Assembly: GCF_018860155.1 (NCBI RefSeq)
Contig: NZ_JAHKNI010000002.1
Coordinates: forward strand, 598,713 to 662,712
Length of the DNA stretch: 64,000 bases
Origin: Nocardia albiluteola
GTDB lineage: Bacteria > Actinomycetota > Actinomycetes > Mycobacteriales > Mycobacteriaceae
Direction of reading: 5' to 3'
Positions 25,537-34,094 of the stretch are shown in pieces (position 1 is the stretch's first letter; the number at the start of each line of letters is the position of its first letter). The translations under genes were made by a program, and so were the position numbers. Below the pieces are notes generated by a model. That model was not told the DNA's origin. It saw only the letters and a list, made by a program, of their open reading frames with translations, and made no database searches.

Positions 25537-26052
25537 AGATCGCACTACCGATGTGGACGAGCGGGCGAACGGTCCGCTCGTTCCGTGCGTTCGAAAGACA
25601 GCTGGCGCGTGTGAGACAAGCCGGTGACCGTGTCGGCGTGTCGAGGAATCAGCGACGAGTGTGTGCGGTGATGATCAGCGGTTTGTGTCGATCCCTGCGG
25701 TGCCGAAGTCGTTGCAGCCCTCGTTGGGTGCGTTCCGGCCGTGTTTCACCACTCTCGCTCTCACAGCGGCGGTCGACAGCGGAGTTCAGGCCGCCCCATA
25801 CAACGCCTTCGGATCCCCGATTCGCTGACCGCCTGAACTTGCAGGGTTGGTGAACAGAGCCACGTCGGCCGAACCGTGCGGTGGGGTGACGGGTGCGCGG
25901 TCACAAGGCACCGCAGACCACACGCAGCCGCGGCAGACCCTGTACGCGGGCCATTCCACGTACCGCTGACGTTGCCGAGGTTTCGGCGCCACAGTTCGAC
26001 GGGTCCACCAAATTGGCTGAACCCTGGCTGTAGCACGGGCAGGAACGCAGAA
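25537..26052. other. 516-bp convergent gap with one hairpin
   Basis: Contains ACGAGCGG and CCGCTCGT arms (25557-25564 and 25574-25581, 9-base loop) just after the reductase gene, a possible terminator without a T run. The rest has short open frames on both strands without domains; one on the minus strand (25786-25992) is rich in Arg and Cys and not recognisable. It may be decayed DNA. Confidence 0.45.
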
Positions 26053-27135
26053 CTATGCCCGACTGGTCTCGGTTGATGTGGTGTGTTCGCTGCGCCAGAC
26101 TGCGGATTGGCCCGAAAGCCTGGGGTGCGCGGGCTGCGGGTGCTGCTGGAGTCGATCGAAGCGGTCCAGGTCGTGCATCGGTACGAGACCGGTCAACGTG
26201 AAGTTCCAGATTTGGCGGATGAGATTCCCTGCAGTACGCCGGGTTTCCGAGCGGGTCGCGTAGCGGCGAGCGATGGTCAGAAAGTCTTCGGGTTCGACGC
26301 CAGCGACATCACGGACGTGGGTGGTGGGGCCGCCCACCTCCCAGGTCCCCAGCGCGGCCTCGAGCGCGTAGTGGCGTAAGCCAGACTCCAAGTACAGGTC
26401 GAAACCGAGTCGTTTCGCGTTCACGCGCACGGCCTTCATGAGCATTCGTGGGGGAACATCGATGTGGCGCACCCGTCGGCCCAACGCCTCACCCACGGCG
26501 TCGGCGATCTCTGCTCCGGTGAGCAGCATGGGCCCGGTCGGGCGGTAGGCCCGACCGTCATGACGGTGCGGATCAAGCAGCGCACCCACCGCAACACGGG
26601 CAACGTCTTCGTTAGAGGGAGGCGCGTTGCGTCCGCCCCCAGTCGGCGCGGGCAGCACGCCCAGCTGGGCGGCCATACCGATGAACTGCAGGTAGTTGTC
26701 GGCGAACCAGCCGGGGTCAACCGCGACGTGGGCGGTATCGGGCAGCAGCTCGAACAGCTTGTCGATCAACCAGTGCTGGCGGGTCATCAGCGAGGGATGC
26801 TCGGGGCTGGCCAGCCACTGCCCCAGCGCCACCACGGCCTCGACACCCGAGCGCCGCGCGGCCACGGCGAAGGCGATCGCACTGTCGAGCGCATGGGGGT
26901 GGTACGGGGGGTTGAAGAACAGCCGGTCGACCCCGTCCACCGCGGCCTGTACCTGCTGAATATCGAATATGTCGGCGACGACCGTTTCGGCGCCCAGAGC
27001 CCTTAGCCGGGCGCTGCGCGCATCGTCGCGATGCACCAAAGCCCTTGTCGGCACGCCCTTCTCCAATAATTGGGCGGCGACGGCTCCGCCGATCTTTCCG
27101 GTGGCGCCGGTAACCAGCACGCGAGTGGTTGTCAT
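26053..27135 (-). CDS. NmrA-like NAD(P)-binding protein
   Basis: A 360-residue atypical SDR. The motif TGATGKIGGAVAAQL (about residues 9-23) binds NAD(P), and the fold continues with VVADIFD and RLFFNPPYHP; a middle segment (VVALGQWLASPEHPSLMTRQHW) resembles NmrA/HSCARG-like or NAD(P)H:quinone-type members. Function could be sensing or quinone reduction. The last 60 residues are basic and less conserved. ATG at 27135 has GGAAAGGAACTCC upstream; an in-frame ATG at 27204 is less likely. Divergent from a TetR gene with an inverted repeat between. Confidence 0.85.
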   Translation of the reverse strand: MTTTRVLVTGATGKIGGAVAAQLLEKGVPTRALVHRDDARSARLRALGAETVVADIFDIQQVQAAVDGVDRLFFNPPYHPHALDSAIAFAVAARRSGVEAVVALGQWLASPEHPSLMTRQHWLIDKLFELLPDTAHVAVDPGWFADNYLQFIGMAAQLGVLPAPTGGGRNAPPSNEDVARVAVGALLDPHRHDGRAYRPTGPMLLTGAEIADAVGEALGRRVRHIDVPPRMLMKAVRVNAKRLGFDLYLESGLRHYALEAALGTWEVGGPTTHVRDVAGVEPEDFLTIARRYATRSETRRTAGNLIRQIWNFTLTGLVPMHDLDRFDRLQQHPQPAHPRLSGQSAVWRSEHTTSTETSRA

Positions 27136-27194
27136 CGGAGTTCCTTTCCGGGTTTGTGTCTTGGTTCGTGGACCTTCGGCTGTAACGAAGTTTC

Positions 27195-27231
27195 CACTGG
27201 TCACATTCCCAGTGTGCTACGAGATGTGACC
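27195..27231. promoter_or_regulatory. Inverted repeats in the NmrA/TetR divergent gap
   Basis: GGTCACAT (27199-27206) and ATGTGACC (27224-27231) are perfect 8-bp arms 17 bp apart; CACTGG (27195-27200) and CCAGTG (27209-27214) form a second nested pair. Probably the operator of the adjacent TetR protein. Confidence 0.6.
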
Positions 27232-27268
27232 GTTGTCAACATCGGGTGGGCGTGGCAGCCTGAAAGCC

Positions 27269-27952
27269 ATGAGCAGCACCCACCCACACGTGGTCAACGC
27301 CGAGCCGCGCAGGGGCGACAGCGAGCCGCCGCGGCGGAAGTCCTACCACCACGGCGCGCTGCGCTCGGCCTTGATCGAAGCGGGCATCGCACTGGCCCGG
27401 GAGGGCGGGCCCGAGCGGGTGATCCTGCGTGAGGCCGCCCGCGCGGCCGGAGTGTCACACTCGGCGGCCTACCGCCATTTCGCTGACCGGGACGCACTGC
27501 TGGCCGAGGTATCGAGGTACGCACGAAACGAACTCGCCGCCAAGATGCGCCGACGCGTCAAGCGCGCCAGGGACCCGCGCAAGCGATTGGAAGCGGTCGG
27601 CATGGCCTACGTTGATTTCGCACTGGCCCAGCCCGGGCTGTTCCGGACCGCCTTCACCTCGCATCCCCCCACCTCTGAGGCGGAGGTGGCGGATGGCGTT
27701 GGGCGCGCTAGCGGCGGGGGCGATGACAGTGACCCATTCGAGATCCTGGGTCAGGTACTGGACCAAGCCGAAGCCGCAGGCCTCATGGACCCACATCGCA
27801 GGCCTGGAGCCGAAATTGGCGCCTGGTCAGCGGTGCACGGCCTTGCCAGCCTACTGCTCGACGGGCCGCTACCGGCCAACCCGGCAAACGTCGAATTCGC
27901 GCGGGGCCAGGTGCTCACCCTGATCGAGCGGGGGCTGTTGAACGAGGCCTAA
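27269..27952 (+). CDS. TetR/AcrR family regulator (WHG-type C-terminus)
   Basis: A 227-residue regulator with helix-turn-helix ILREAARAAGVSHSAAYRHF and a C-terminal domain of the TetR_C_13/WHG class (around AWSAVHGLASLLLDG). The HTH opens with the HHGALRSALIEAG signature common in this clade. It probably controls the divergent NmrA-like gene through the inverted repeats at 27195-27231. ATG at 27269 is preferred; an upstream GTG at 27233 overlaps the operator. Confidence 0.9.
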   Translation: MSSTHPHVVNAEPRRGDSEPPRRKSYHHGALRSALIEAGIALAREGGPERVILREAARAAGVSHSAAYRHFADRDALLAEVSRYARNELAAKMRRRVKRARDPRKRLEAVGMAYVDFALAQPGLFRTAFTSHPPTSEAEVADGVGRASGGGDDSDPFEILGQVLDQAEAAGLMDPHRRPGAEIGAWSAVHGLASLLLDGPLPANPANVEFARGQVLTLIERGLLNEA

Positions 27953-28148
27953 CTAAACGTATTACTCGGTTGCCCGACCACACATAGCGGTAGTCGTCCG
28001 ATCCGCCGTGCCTGACCCCGCGGGTCCTGCGGATCAGGTCCGCGCAGCGGGTATCGCGTTCGATGTCTTCGGGCCTCCCCGCCATGAGTGAAACTTCAGC
28101 TCCTCCCGTCGGACATATCGAGATCGCTTCCGTTGATGAGACGTCCGG

Positions 28149-28397
28149 CTACCGCCGGTTGCGGAGACTTTTCGCGCCACCGCGGAGCTGTTCTTCGAGG
28201 TCGTAGATTTCTGTCTCGAGGTTTTCGAGCTTGACGCGGACCGCACTTCGGGCGCCGGCTGCTTCGTCGGTCAACGATTGCCGATCGGACCGGTCGGCGT
28301 TGAGCCAGTCGCGCACATCCGACAGCGCCGAGGCCGCGTTGCGCGCCGCGGCCGCCGCATGGGTGAAGATCTGCTCTTGTGTCGGCAAGGCGCTCAC
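28149..28397 (-). CDS. Small coiled-coil protein of unknown function
   Basis: An 82-residue protein from GTG at 28397 (VSALPTQEQIFTHAAAAARN) with a predicted C-terminal coiled coil (VRVKLENLETEIYDLEEQL). The GTG overlaps a TGA of another frame in a GTGA pattern, as in coupled genes, but the upstream gene is read in a different frame near that point, suggesting an indel. Not recognised. Confidence 0.5.
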   Translation of the reverse strand: MSALPTQEQIFTHAAAAARNAASALSDVRDWLNADRSDRQSLTDEAAGARSAVRVKLENLETEIYDLEEQLRGGAKSLRNRR

Positions 28398-28810
28398 TGG
28401 CTGCTCCGTTGTCGGTCGTGCGGATCGGTTCGCCGATGCCGTCGAGTCCTCGGCGACGGAACTCGCCAGCGAGCATCTCGTCCTCGCGGCGCTGCATCTC
28501 GGCGAGCGCTGGGGTGGATGTGATCGTGTAGTACTTGTCGGCACCGAGGCAGATGGCGGAGGCCTCGAGAACCCGCCGGGCGTGCGCGTGCCCCAGCGAG
28601 CTGCGGGCGGCGCGCAGGTCGACGGGAGCGCCGTGAGCCATACTGACGGCGAGTTTGACGAAGCGTTCCTCGCCGCCGCTGAGGTAGCCGAGATTCTCCA
28701 GGCGGCCCAGGGCGGCCCAGTCGCGGATCCACGCGGCCGGGACCTCGCGGTCGCCGAGGAAGACGGTGCCGGTCTCGATATAGACGTTCAGGTCGGCACG
28801 GCCGACCAGG
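28394..28810 (-). pseudogene. Remnant of an unknown gene, cut by a transposase fragment
   Basis: The minus strand encodes a protein-like run (NVYIETGTVFLGDREVPAAW, then ENLGYLSGGEERFVKLAVSM and ADKYYTITSTPALAEMQRRE) that lacks a plausible start. At about 28810 its upstream end meets a plus-strand transposase-like fragment. At the 3' end the frame runs past the expected overlap with the next gene, so a frameshift is likely. The family is not recognised; it could be a toxin or PIN-like nuclease. Confidence 0.45.
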
Positions 28811-28968
28811 GCTGGTATACCACCAAAACCCATCCCAGCTACCCCGACATACTCACCAAGCTCCGGCGCACGCTGATCGCCGCCCAATATTGTGCCGACC
28901 TACCCGGCAACCCCACCCCCGAACAAATCCACATTATCCGCCTGGCCTGGGAGAACGCCGCTGCCTAA
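28800..28968 (+). mobile_element. Transposase C-terminal fragment
   Basis: The frame reads WYTTKTHPSYPDILTKLRR, LIAAQYCADL and ends PEQIHIIRLAWENAAA followed by a stop, which resembles the C-termini of actinobacterial IS701-like transposases (recalled, not searched). No start, catalytic core or terminal repeats are seen, so it is a decayed tail. Confidence 0.45.
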
Positions 28969-29004
28969 CTACGAAACACGAGTACGCATTAGACTGACAG
29001 TGTA

Positions 29005-29020
29005 TCGAACATATATTCGA
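29005..29020. promoter_or_regulatory. LexA (SOS) box upstream of imuA'
   Basis: TCGAACATATATTCGA differs at one base from the mycobacterial SOS box TCGAAC-N4-GTTCGA. It lies 59 bp upstream of the imuA' start, placing imuA'-imuB under LexA repression and DNA-damage induction. The dnaE2 box at 36969 has the same core in reverse complement. Confidence 0.88.
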
Positions 29021-29078
29021 CTACTATCGATAGCTGGATCGGTGCTGGGGTCCATTCGATGGAGGTAGGTGGTCGAGA

Positions 29079-29819
29079 ATGGGTTCGCCCGACGAGGTGC
29101 GGCGCGAGCGGCTGGAGGAGCTGCGGCGGCGGATGGCCGCGATTCCGGCGCGCGGGGCGGGGGCGTCGGCGCGGGTGCCGCTGGGGGATGCGTCCGGGGG
29201 TGTGCACGGTGCGCCGCTGCCGGTGCCGTCCCCGCTGGCCGCGCTGCTGCCCGAGGGGGGACTGGTCAAGGGGGCGGTGGTCGAATATTCGGGCGCGGGC
29301 TCGTTGCTGACCGGGCTGCTGGCGGCGGTGACCGCCGCCGGTGGGCATGCCGCGGCGGTCGCCCTGCCCCGGCTCGGCCTGCTCGCCGCGGCCGAGATGG
29401 GCGCCCATCTGGGCCGGTTGGCCGTGGTGCCCGACCCGGGGCCCGATCCGCTGGAGATTGCCTCGGTGTTGCTCGATGGTCTGGATCTGGTGGTGCTCGG
29501 CCTCGGCGGCCGCGCGGTGCCGCCCAGTCGCGCCAAGGTGCTCGCCGCGCGCGCCCGCAGCAAGGGCGCCGCGCTCGTGGTGACCGGGGGCGCCTGGAGC
29601 GGGTCGGTGCTGCGGATCGATGCGCGGGTCGCCGGTTACGACGGCCTGGGCCGCGGCCGCGGCCGCCTGCGCACCGTGCGCCTGGACGTGTGCGTACGCG
29701 GCCGCTCGGCCCCGCCCCGCACCGGCCAACTCGCCCTCACGCCTCGCGAGGGTCGCGTCGAATGGGTTGCCGGGCAATCCGATTCGGTATATGCGACGGC
29801 GACCGAGGCGGTCGGATGA
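29079..29819 (+). CDS. imuA': ImuA', mutasome accessory protein
   Basis: A 246-residue RecA-like protein of the SOS mutasome. In Mycobacterium, ImuA' and ImuB help the DnaE2 polymerase copy damaged DNA and so cause induced mutation. The sequence keeps the RecA-fold outline (PLPVPSPLAALLPEGGLVKGAVVEY, then GHAAAVALPRLGLLAAAEMGA and LDLVVLGLGGRAVPPSRAK) but the Walker A site is degenerate (SGAGSLLTG in place of a GxxxxGKT loop). It is preceded by a LexA box. Unusually, 418 bp separate it from imuB. Confidence 0.9.
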   Translation: MGSPDEVRRERLEELRRRMAAIPARGAGASARVPLGDASGGVHGAPLPVPSPLAALLPEGGLVKGAVVEYSGAGSLLTGLLAAVTAAGGHAAAVALPRLGLLAAAEMGAHLGRLAVVPDPGPDPLEIASVLLDGLDLVVLGLGGRAVPPSRAKVLAARARSKGAALVVTGGAWSGSVLRIDARVAGYDGLGRGRGRLRTVRLDVCVRGRSAPPRTGQLALTPREGRVEWVAGQSDSVYATATEAVG

Positions 29820-30237
29820 TGGGGGCCGATTCGGTATCGCGGTGGAAGCCGGAGCGTCGCAAGTCTTCGGATGCGTCGAGGGGGTTGCGGCGCATCACGA
29901 GCAGGCGGTGGTGCACGCCTATCGGGCAGCGGCGCGCCGGAGTGGGCGGTGGTGCACGCCGATCGGAGATATGTGGCCCTCCGGTGCCGGCATCCGATCC
30001 GTCACCTCGGTGGAAGACCAAGTGTTGCAAGGCTTCCAGGGTTGGGCTACCGATACCCGGTCGGCTGCTGTGGCCTGTGTCGCCCGCGGATCGCGGCCGA
30101 TCTGCTGGCCATCCGTGTGCGGAGGGCGGTCGCATGGTCGCTCCCTTCGTGGCCGCGCCCGTGTGCGGGGCGGTCGGACGACGTCCGGATTCGGCGGCGT
30201 GCCTCCTCGACCGGTCGATCACCGGACGGATGTGCCG
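29820..30237. other. Unusual 418-bp spacer between imuA' and imuB
   Basis: The frame of imuB is open through the whole spacer, but the translation is Arg/Gly-rich and unlike any ImuB N-terminus. It contains a 22-bp direct repeat (GGCGGTGGTGCACGCC then TATCGG or GATCGG) at 29904-29925 and 29945-29966, and a shorter repeat CGGTGGAAG at about 29839 and 30011. In related genomes the genes are adjacent, so this looks like expanded or inserted sequence. Confidence 0.6.
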
Positions 30238-32391
30238 ATGAGGGCGCGGGGCGGGTCCCGGGTGCTGGCGGTGTGGTGCCAGGACTGGCCCGCGGTGGCC
30301 GCGGGCGCGGCGGCGAATATCTCGCCGTCGCGGCCGGTGGTGGTGTTGCACGCCAATCGGGTGGTGGCGTGCTCGGAGGCGGCTCGGGCGCAGGGGGTGC
30401 GGCGCGGGTTGCGGCGGCGGGAGGCGCAGGCCCGGTGTCCCGATCTGTATGTGGCGCAGTCGGATCCGGATCGCGATGCGCGGCTGTTCGAGCCGGTGGT
30501 GGCCGCGGTGGATGCGACGGTGCCGGGGGCGGAGGTGCTGCGGCCGGGACTGCTGGTGCTGGCCGCGCGGGGCGCCGCGCGGTTCTTCGGCTCGGAGGAG
30601 TCCGCGGCCGAACGCCTGGTCGATGCGGTGGCGGTGACCGGAATCGAATGCCGGATCGGGATCGCCGACGAGTTGTCCACCGCGGTGCTCGCCGCGCGCC
30701 GCGCCGCGCTGGTGCCGCCGGGTGAGGGGGCGCGATTCCTGGCGCCGCGGCCGGTGTCCGAGCTCGCCGTCGAGCCGAGCCTGGCCGGTCCGGGGCGCGA
30801 TGATCTGGTGGACCTGTTGCACCGCTTGGGATTACGGCGCATCGGCGATTTCGCCGCGCTGACACCGGCCGAGGTCGCCTCCCGCTTCGGCGCCGATGCG
30901 ATCGCGGCGCACCGCTGCGCCCGCGCCGAACCCGAACGCCCACCCTCGGCCGCCGCGCCCGCACCCGACCTGGCCGTGGAGTACCCCTGCGATCCCCCGA
31001 TCGAGCGCGTCGATGCCGCCGCCTTCGCTGGTCGCCTACTGGCCGCCCGGCTGCACGAGCGACTGGCCGCCGCGTCGTCGGCCTGTACCCGGCTGACCGT
31101 GATCGCGCACACCGCCGCCGGAGAACGCCTCGCGCGCACCTGGCGCTGTGCCGAACCGCTCACCCCGGAGACCACCGCCGACCGCATCCGCTGGCAGCTC
31201 GACGGCTGGCTCACCCACCGCGCCCTGCACGGCGCGGCCGCGGACGACTGGGCCGGTATCGCGACGGTCGGTAGTGCGCCGGAGGGTGGAGTATCGAGGC
31301 CCAGGGGAGATTCGGGTGGCGGTATAGCGACGGTCGGTGCGCCAGGTGCCGAGGCGCCGATACTCGGGGTATCCGAGGGGGGCGCAAGGGGTTCCGGAGA
31401 GAAAGAGTGGACCGGCCCAGCCGCGATTGGTGGCGGGCCGCGGCCCGGGGGAGGCGGTGTGCCACAGTCCGGGGTATCGAAGCCGCGAGGATCTGGTGCT
31501 GAGACAGGCTCGGAGACAAGGGATCCCGGCGAGGGCGAATGGGCCGGTCCCGCGACGATCGGCGGCGGTGCGGAGCTGAGGGGGGATATCCGTCGGCGGG
31601 GTGCCGGAAACGGTGGTGGGGCGTCGCCGGCTGGGGAGGCTGTGAGGCGGACCGAGGGAGGGGGGAGGGACGGAAACCGTGGGGGCCGAGGTGATTCCGA
31701 TACCGATGCCGAGGAGTTGCGAACGCCGGAGAGCGAGCGTTGGGGGGCGAGAAGGAATGCCGGGGCGGATGGCCGATCGCAGATGCGTCGAGGAGGGGCG
31801 GTCGGTGGTGCGCCGGCGGCGCCGATCGTGCTGCTGCGCCTGGAACCGGTCGAGGTGGTGGCGGCCGGAGCTCTGCAGCTGGGACTGTGGGGTGGGGTCG
31901 GCGAGGAGCAGGAGCGGGCGCGGCGGGCGCTGGTGCGGGTGCAGGGGCTGCTGGGTGGGGAGGCCGTGCAGGTCGGCATGCTCAGTGGTGGTCGCGGTCC
32001 CCTCGATCGCATCACGCTGATCGCGCTCGGCGACGAGCAGAACCCCGCCGCCGATCCGGCATTGCCCTGGCCCGGCCGGCTCCCCGAGCCCGCCCCCGCC
32101 GTCGTGCTGATCAACCATCCCCCGGTGTCTCTGGAAACGGTTGCCGGAGAACAGGTCTGGGTCACCGATCGCGGTGTTTTCACCGCCGAGCCGGGCCTCC
32201 TGCGCTGGGGCAGCAAGCAGTGGGAAGTGACCGGATGGGCCGGGCCCTGGCTTCTGGACGAACGCTGGTGGGCTGGTGAACATCCTGGTGGCTACGCCGT
32301 GCGCGCCCAGGTCCTGCTGGACGCCGCGGTGCGTGCCCTGCTACTTCTCGGCTATGACAACGCCTGGCATGTGGAGGGCCTCTACGAATAA
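30238..32391 (+). CDS. imuB: ImuB, Y-family polymerase-like mutasome protein
   Basis: A 717-residue ImuB. It starts with the family opening RVLAVWCQDWPAVAAG and the ANRVVACSEAARAQGVRRG motif, has the helix-hairpin-helix RLGLRRIGDFAAL (about 197-210) and the C-terminal block QVWVTDRGVFTAEPGLLRWG and TGWAGPWLLDERWW. ImuB is catalytically inactive and bridges DnaE2 and the beta clamp. Mycobacterial ImuB is about 525 residues; the excess here is a Gly/Arg/Glu-rich insertion (about residues 335-530). ATG at 30238 was chosen by alignment to the family start; an in-frame GTG lies two codons upstream. Confidence 0.92.
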   Translation: MRARGGSRVLAVWCQDWPAVAAGAAANISPSRPVVVLHANRVVACSEAARAQGVRRGLRRREAQARCPDLYVAQSDPDRDARLFEPVVAAVDATVPGAEVLRPGLLVLAARGAARFFGSEESAAERLVDAVAVTGIECRIGIADELSTAVLAARRAALVPPGEGARFLAPRPVSELAVEPSLAGPGRDDLVDLLHRLGLRRIGDFAALTPAEVASRFGADAIAAHRCARAEPERPPSAAAPAPDLAVEYPCDPPIERVDAAAFAGRLLAARLHERLAAASSACTRLTVIAHTAAGERLARTWRCAEPLTPETTADRIRWQLDGWLTHRALHGAAADDWAGIATVGSAPEGGVSRPRGDSGGGIATVGAPGAEAPILGVSEGGARGSGEKEWTGPAAIGGGPRPGGGGVPQSGVSKPRGSGAETGSETRDPGEGEWAGPATIGGGAELRGDIRRRGAGNGGGASPAGEAVRRTEGGGRDGNRGGRGDSDTDAEELRTPESERWGARRNAGADGRSQMRRGGAVGGAPAAPIVLLRLEPVEVVAAGALQLGLWGGVGEEQERARRALVRVQGLLGGEAVQVGMLSGGRGPLDRITLIALGDEQNPAADPALPWPGRLPEPAPAVVLINHPPVSLETVAGEQVWVTDRGVFTAEPGLLRWGSKQWEVTGWAGPWLLDERWWAGEHPGGYAVRAQVLLDAAVRALLLLGYDNAWHVEGLYE
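31243..31570 (+). repeat. Four degenerate WAGPATIGG units inside imuB
   Basis: Units encode DDWAGIATVG (31243), GGGIATVG (31315), KEWTGPAAIGGG (31403) and GEWAGPATIGGG (31534), spaced by 70-130 bp of Gly/Pro-rich sequence. They share the DNA word TGGGCCGGT-CNNG-CGACGNTCGG. All lie in the insertion absent from typical ImuB. Confidence 0.65.
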
Positions 32392-32398
32392 CCCGGGA

Positions 32399-33100
32399 TC
32401 ACTCGGGCAGCGTCCAGACCAGCGCCATGCTGAACGGATGCCCGAGCAGGTTCGCCCATTTCGGCTTGGTCGCCAGCCAGGCTTGCTCGACCAGGGCCTC
32501 GGCAGCCTCGTCCAGGCGCCAGCCCGCCTCGACCCCGGCGGCGACGTGCTCGCTGAGCAGGTGCAGATGGGTGCTGATCGCCAGCGGTTCGCCCGACTCG
32601 CCTGTGTAGTGCGTGGGCATTCCGGTCACCATGAGGAACTGCGGGTGGTAGCTGACCAGGACGAAGATGCCGCCCGGCGCGGCCAGCCGCCGGGCCTCGG
32701 CGTAGAGCGGGGCGAGTTCGGGCAGGTGCTCATCGATCAGGGACGAGATCACCAGATCGTAAGCGCCGCCGGGTAATCCGCTCTCGCGCGCGTCAGCCCG
32801 GGTGAGCGTGGCGTGTGCGCCGCGCTCGCGGGCCACGCCGAGCATGCCCTCGCTCAGATCCACCCCGTCGATCCGGTCGATTCCCCGTTCGCGCAGCCAG
32901 TGGCCGGTCCGTCCGGTCCCGCAGCCCAGGTCCGCGGCCCGGCGGACGCGACCCCAGGTCGGTCGCCGCAGCCGGTCCAGCAGCGCGATGTCCATCTCGT
33001 CCATGACGGTCTGCTCGTAGGTGGGGGCCCATCCGTCGTATCCGGTGGCGACATCGACGGTGGGGTAGTTACGGCGATCGAAATCCGCGAAAGTCGGCAT
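32399..33100 (-). CDS. Class I SAM-dependent methyltransferase
   Basis: A 233-residue methyltransferase with motif I AADLGCGTGRTGHWL (about residues 47-61), IDGVDLSEGMLGVARERG for motif II and LVISSLIDEHLPELAP for motif IV. The N-terminal YDGWAPTYEQTV is typical of UbiE/type-11 enzymes. Substrate unknown. It converges on imuB with 7 bp between stops. ATG at 33100 is chosen because conserved sequence (FADFDRRNYPTVDVATGYD) starts immediately. Confidence 0.9.
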   Translation of the reverse strand: MPTFADFDRRNYPTVDVATGYDGWAPTYEQTVMDEMDIALLDRLRRPTWGRVRRAADLGCGTGRTGHWLRERGIDRIDGVDLSEGMLGVARERGAHATLTRADARESGLPGGAYDLVISSLIDEHLPELAPLYAEARRLAAPGGIFVLVSYHPQFLMVTGMPTHYTGESGEPLAISTHLHLLSEHVAAGVEAGWRLDEAAEALVEQAWLATKPKWANLLGHPFSMALVWTLPE

Positions 33101-33308
33101 GGGGCAGTATCGCCGGTCGGAGCGGGCGGAGGCCAGGGGATTTCCGGCACAGTTCGCCGCGGTCGATGCGCCAGGGGAGGATCGTCGTGGTTTGCGGCCC
33201 GGGCTGCGTCCATCACCAGCGAACGACCGCTGCGCCGCACACAACGGCGTATGACTCCCGGCACATTCGGCGGCGTGGGCCCTGACGGGGCACGTATTCT
33301 GGCTGATC

Positions 33309-34073
33309 GTGGAGTTGACGGTTGCCGGGGTCTCGCTGCGCGGCGCCCGTATCGCCTATCGCGATACGGGTGCGACGGACTCGGCCTCCGGTCCCGAGGC
33401 GCCCGTGGTGGTGGTGCACGGCATGGGCGGGGACGGGCACACCTGGGATCGGTTCGTGCACCGGCTGGTGCGGCTGGGCCGCCGCGTGATCATCCCGGAT
33501 CTGCGCGGCCATGGCCGCAGCGCGCACACCGGCTCCTATCAATTCGACGAGTTCGGCGCGGACATCCTGCAGCTGTGCGAGCGGCTGGGGCTGACGTCGG
33601 TGGATCTGGTCGGGCATTCGCTCGGCGGCTACGCGGTGTCGTGCGTCGCGATCGAGCGGCCCGGCCTGGTGCGGCGCTTGGTGATCGAGGAGCAGCCGCT
33701 GCCGATGCGCCAGGGTGACGAGCAGATGGCCCTCACCCGTCGCCTGCCGACGGCGCCGGAGCTGTGGCACGCCACCACCAGCCTGCTGCGGCATCCGCGC
33801 GCGGTGCTGGCCTTCGACCGATCGATGACCAGGGCCGCGCTGGAACAGTTCCGCAGGCCCAATCCGCAGTGGTGGGACCGGCTCGGCGAGATCACCGCAC
33901 CCACCCTGATGCTGCGCGGCGGCCCGGGGGGCATGGTCGACCCGGACAAACTGGAGCACTTCCGCGCCCGCGTCCGGGATTGCAGGATCGAATCCTTCGA
34001 CTGCGGCCACAGCATCCACCGCGACCGCTACCACGAGTTCTCCGCCACGGTCCTGCCGTTCCTCGGGCACTGA
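33309..34073 (+). CDS. Alpha/beta hydrolase
   Basis: A 254-residue hydrolase with oxyanion motif HGMGGDGHTW (about 38-47), nucleophile GHSLGG (about 102-107), acid near MVDPDKLEHF and catalytic His in DCGHSIHRDR. It is in the epoxide-hydrolase/haloalkane-like group by motif order, but without a clear cap signature. The GTG start is the only good one; the divergent methyltransferase shares the 208-bp promoter gap. Confidence 0.9.
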   Translation: MELTVAGVSLRGARIAYRDTGATDSASGPEAPVVVVHGMGGDGHTWDRFVHRLVRLGRRVIIPDLRGHGRSAHTGSYQFDEFGADILQLCERLGLTSVDLVGHSLGGYAVSCVAIERPGLVRRLVIEEQPLPMRQGDEQMALTRRLPTAPELWHATTSLLRHPRAVLAFDRSMTRAALEQFRRPNPQWWDRLGEITAPTLMLRGGPGGMVDPDKLEHFRARVRDCRIESFDCGHSIHRDRYHEFSATVLPFLGH

Positions 34074-34094
34074 CGCCTTCTCTATTGTGAAACC

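Noticed and set aside
30219-32216. Minus-strand open frame of about 665 codons opposite imuB
   Set aside because: Shadow of imuB; Ser/Pro/Arg-rich and without homology.
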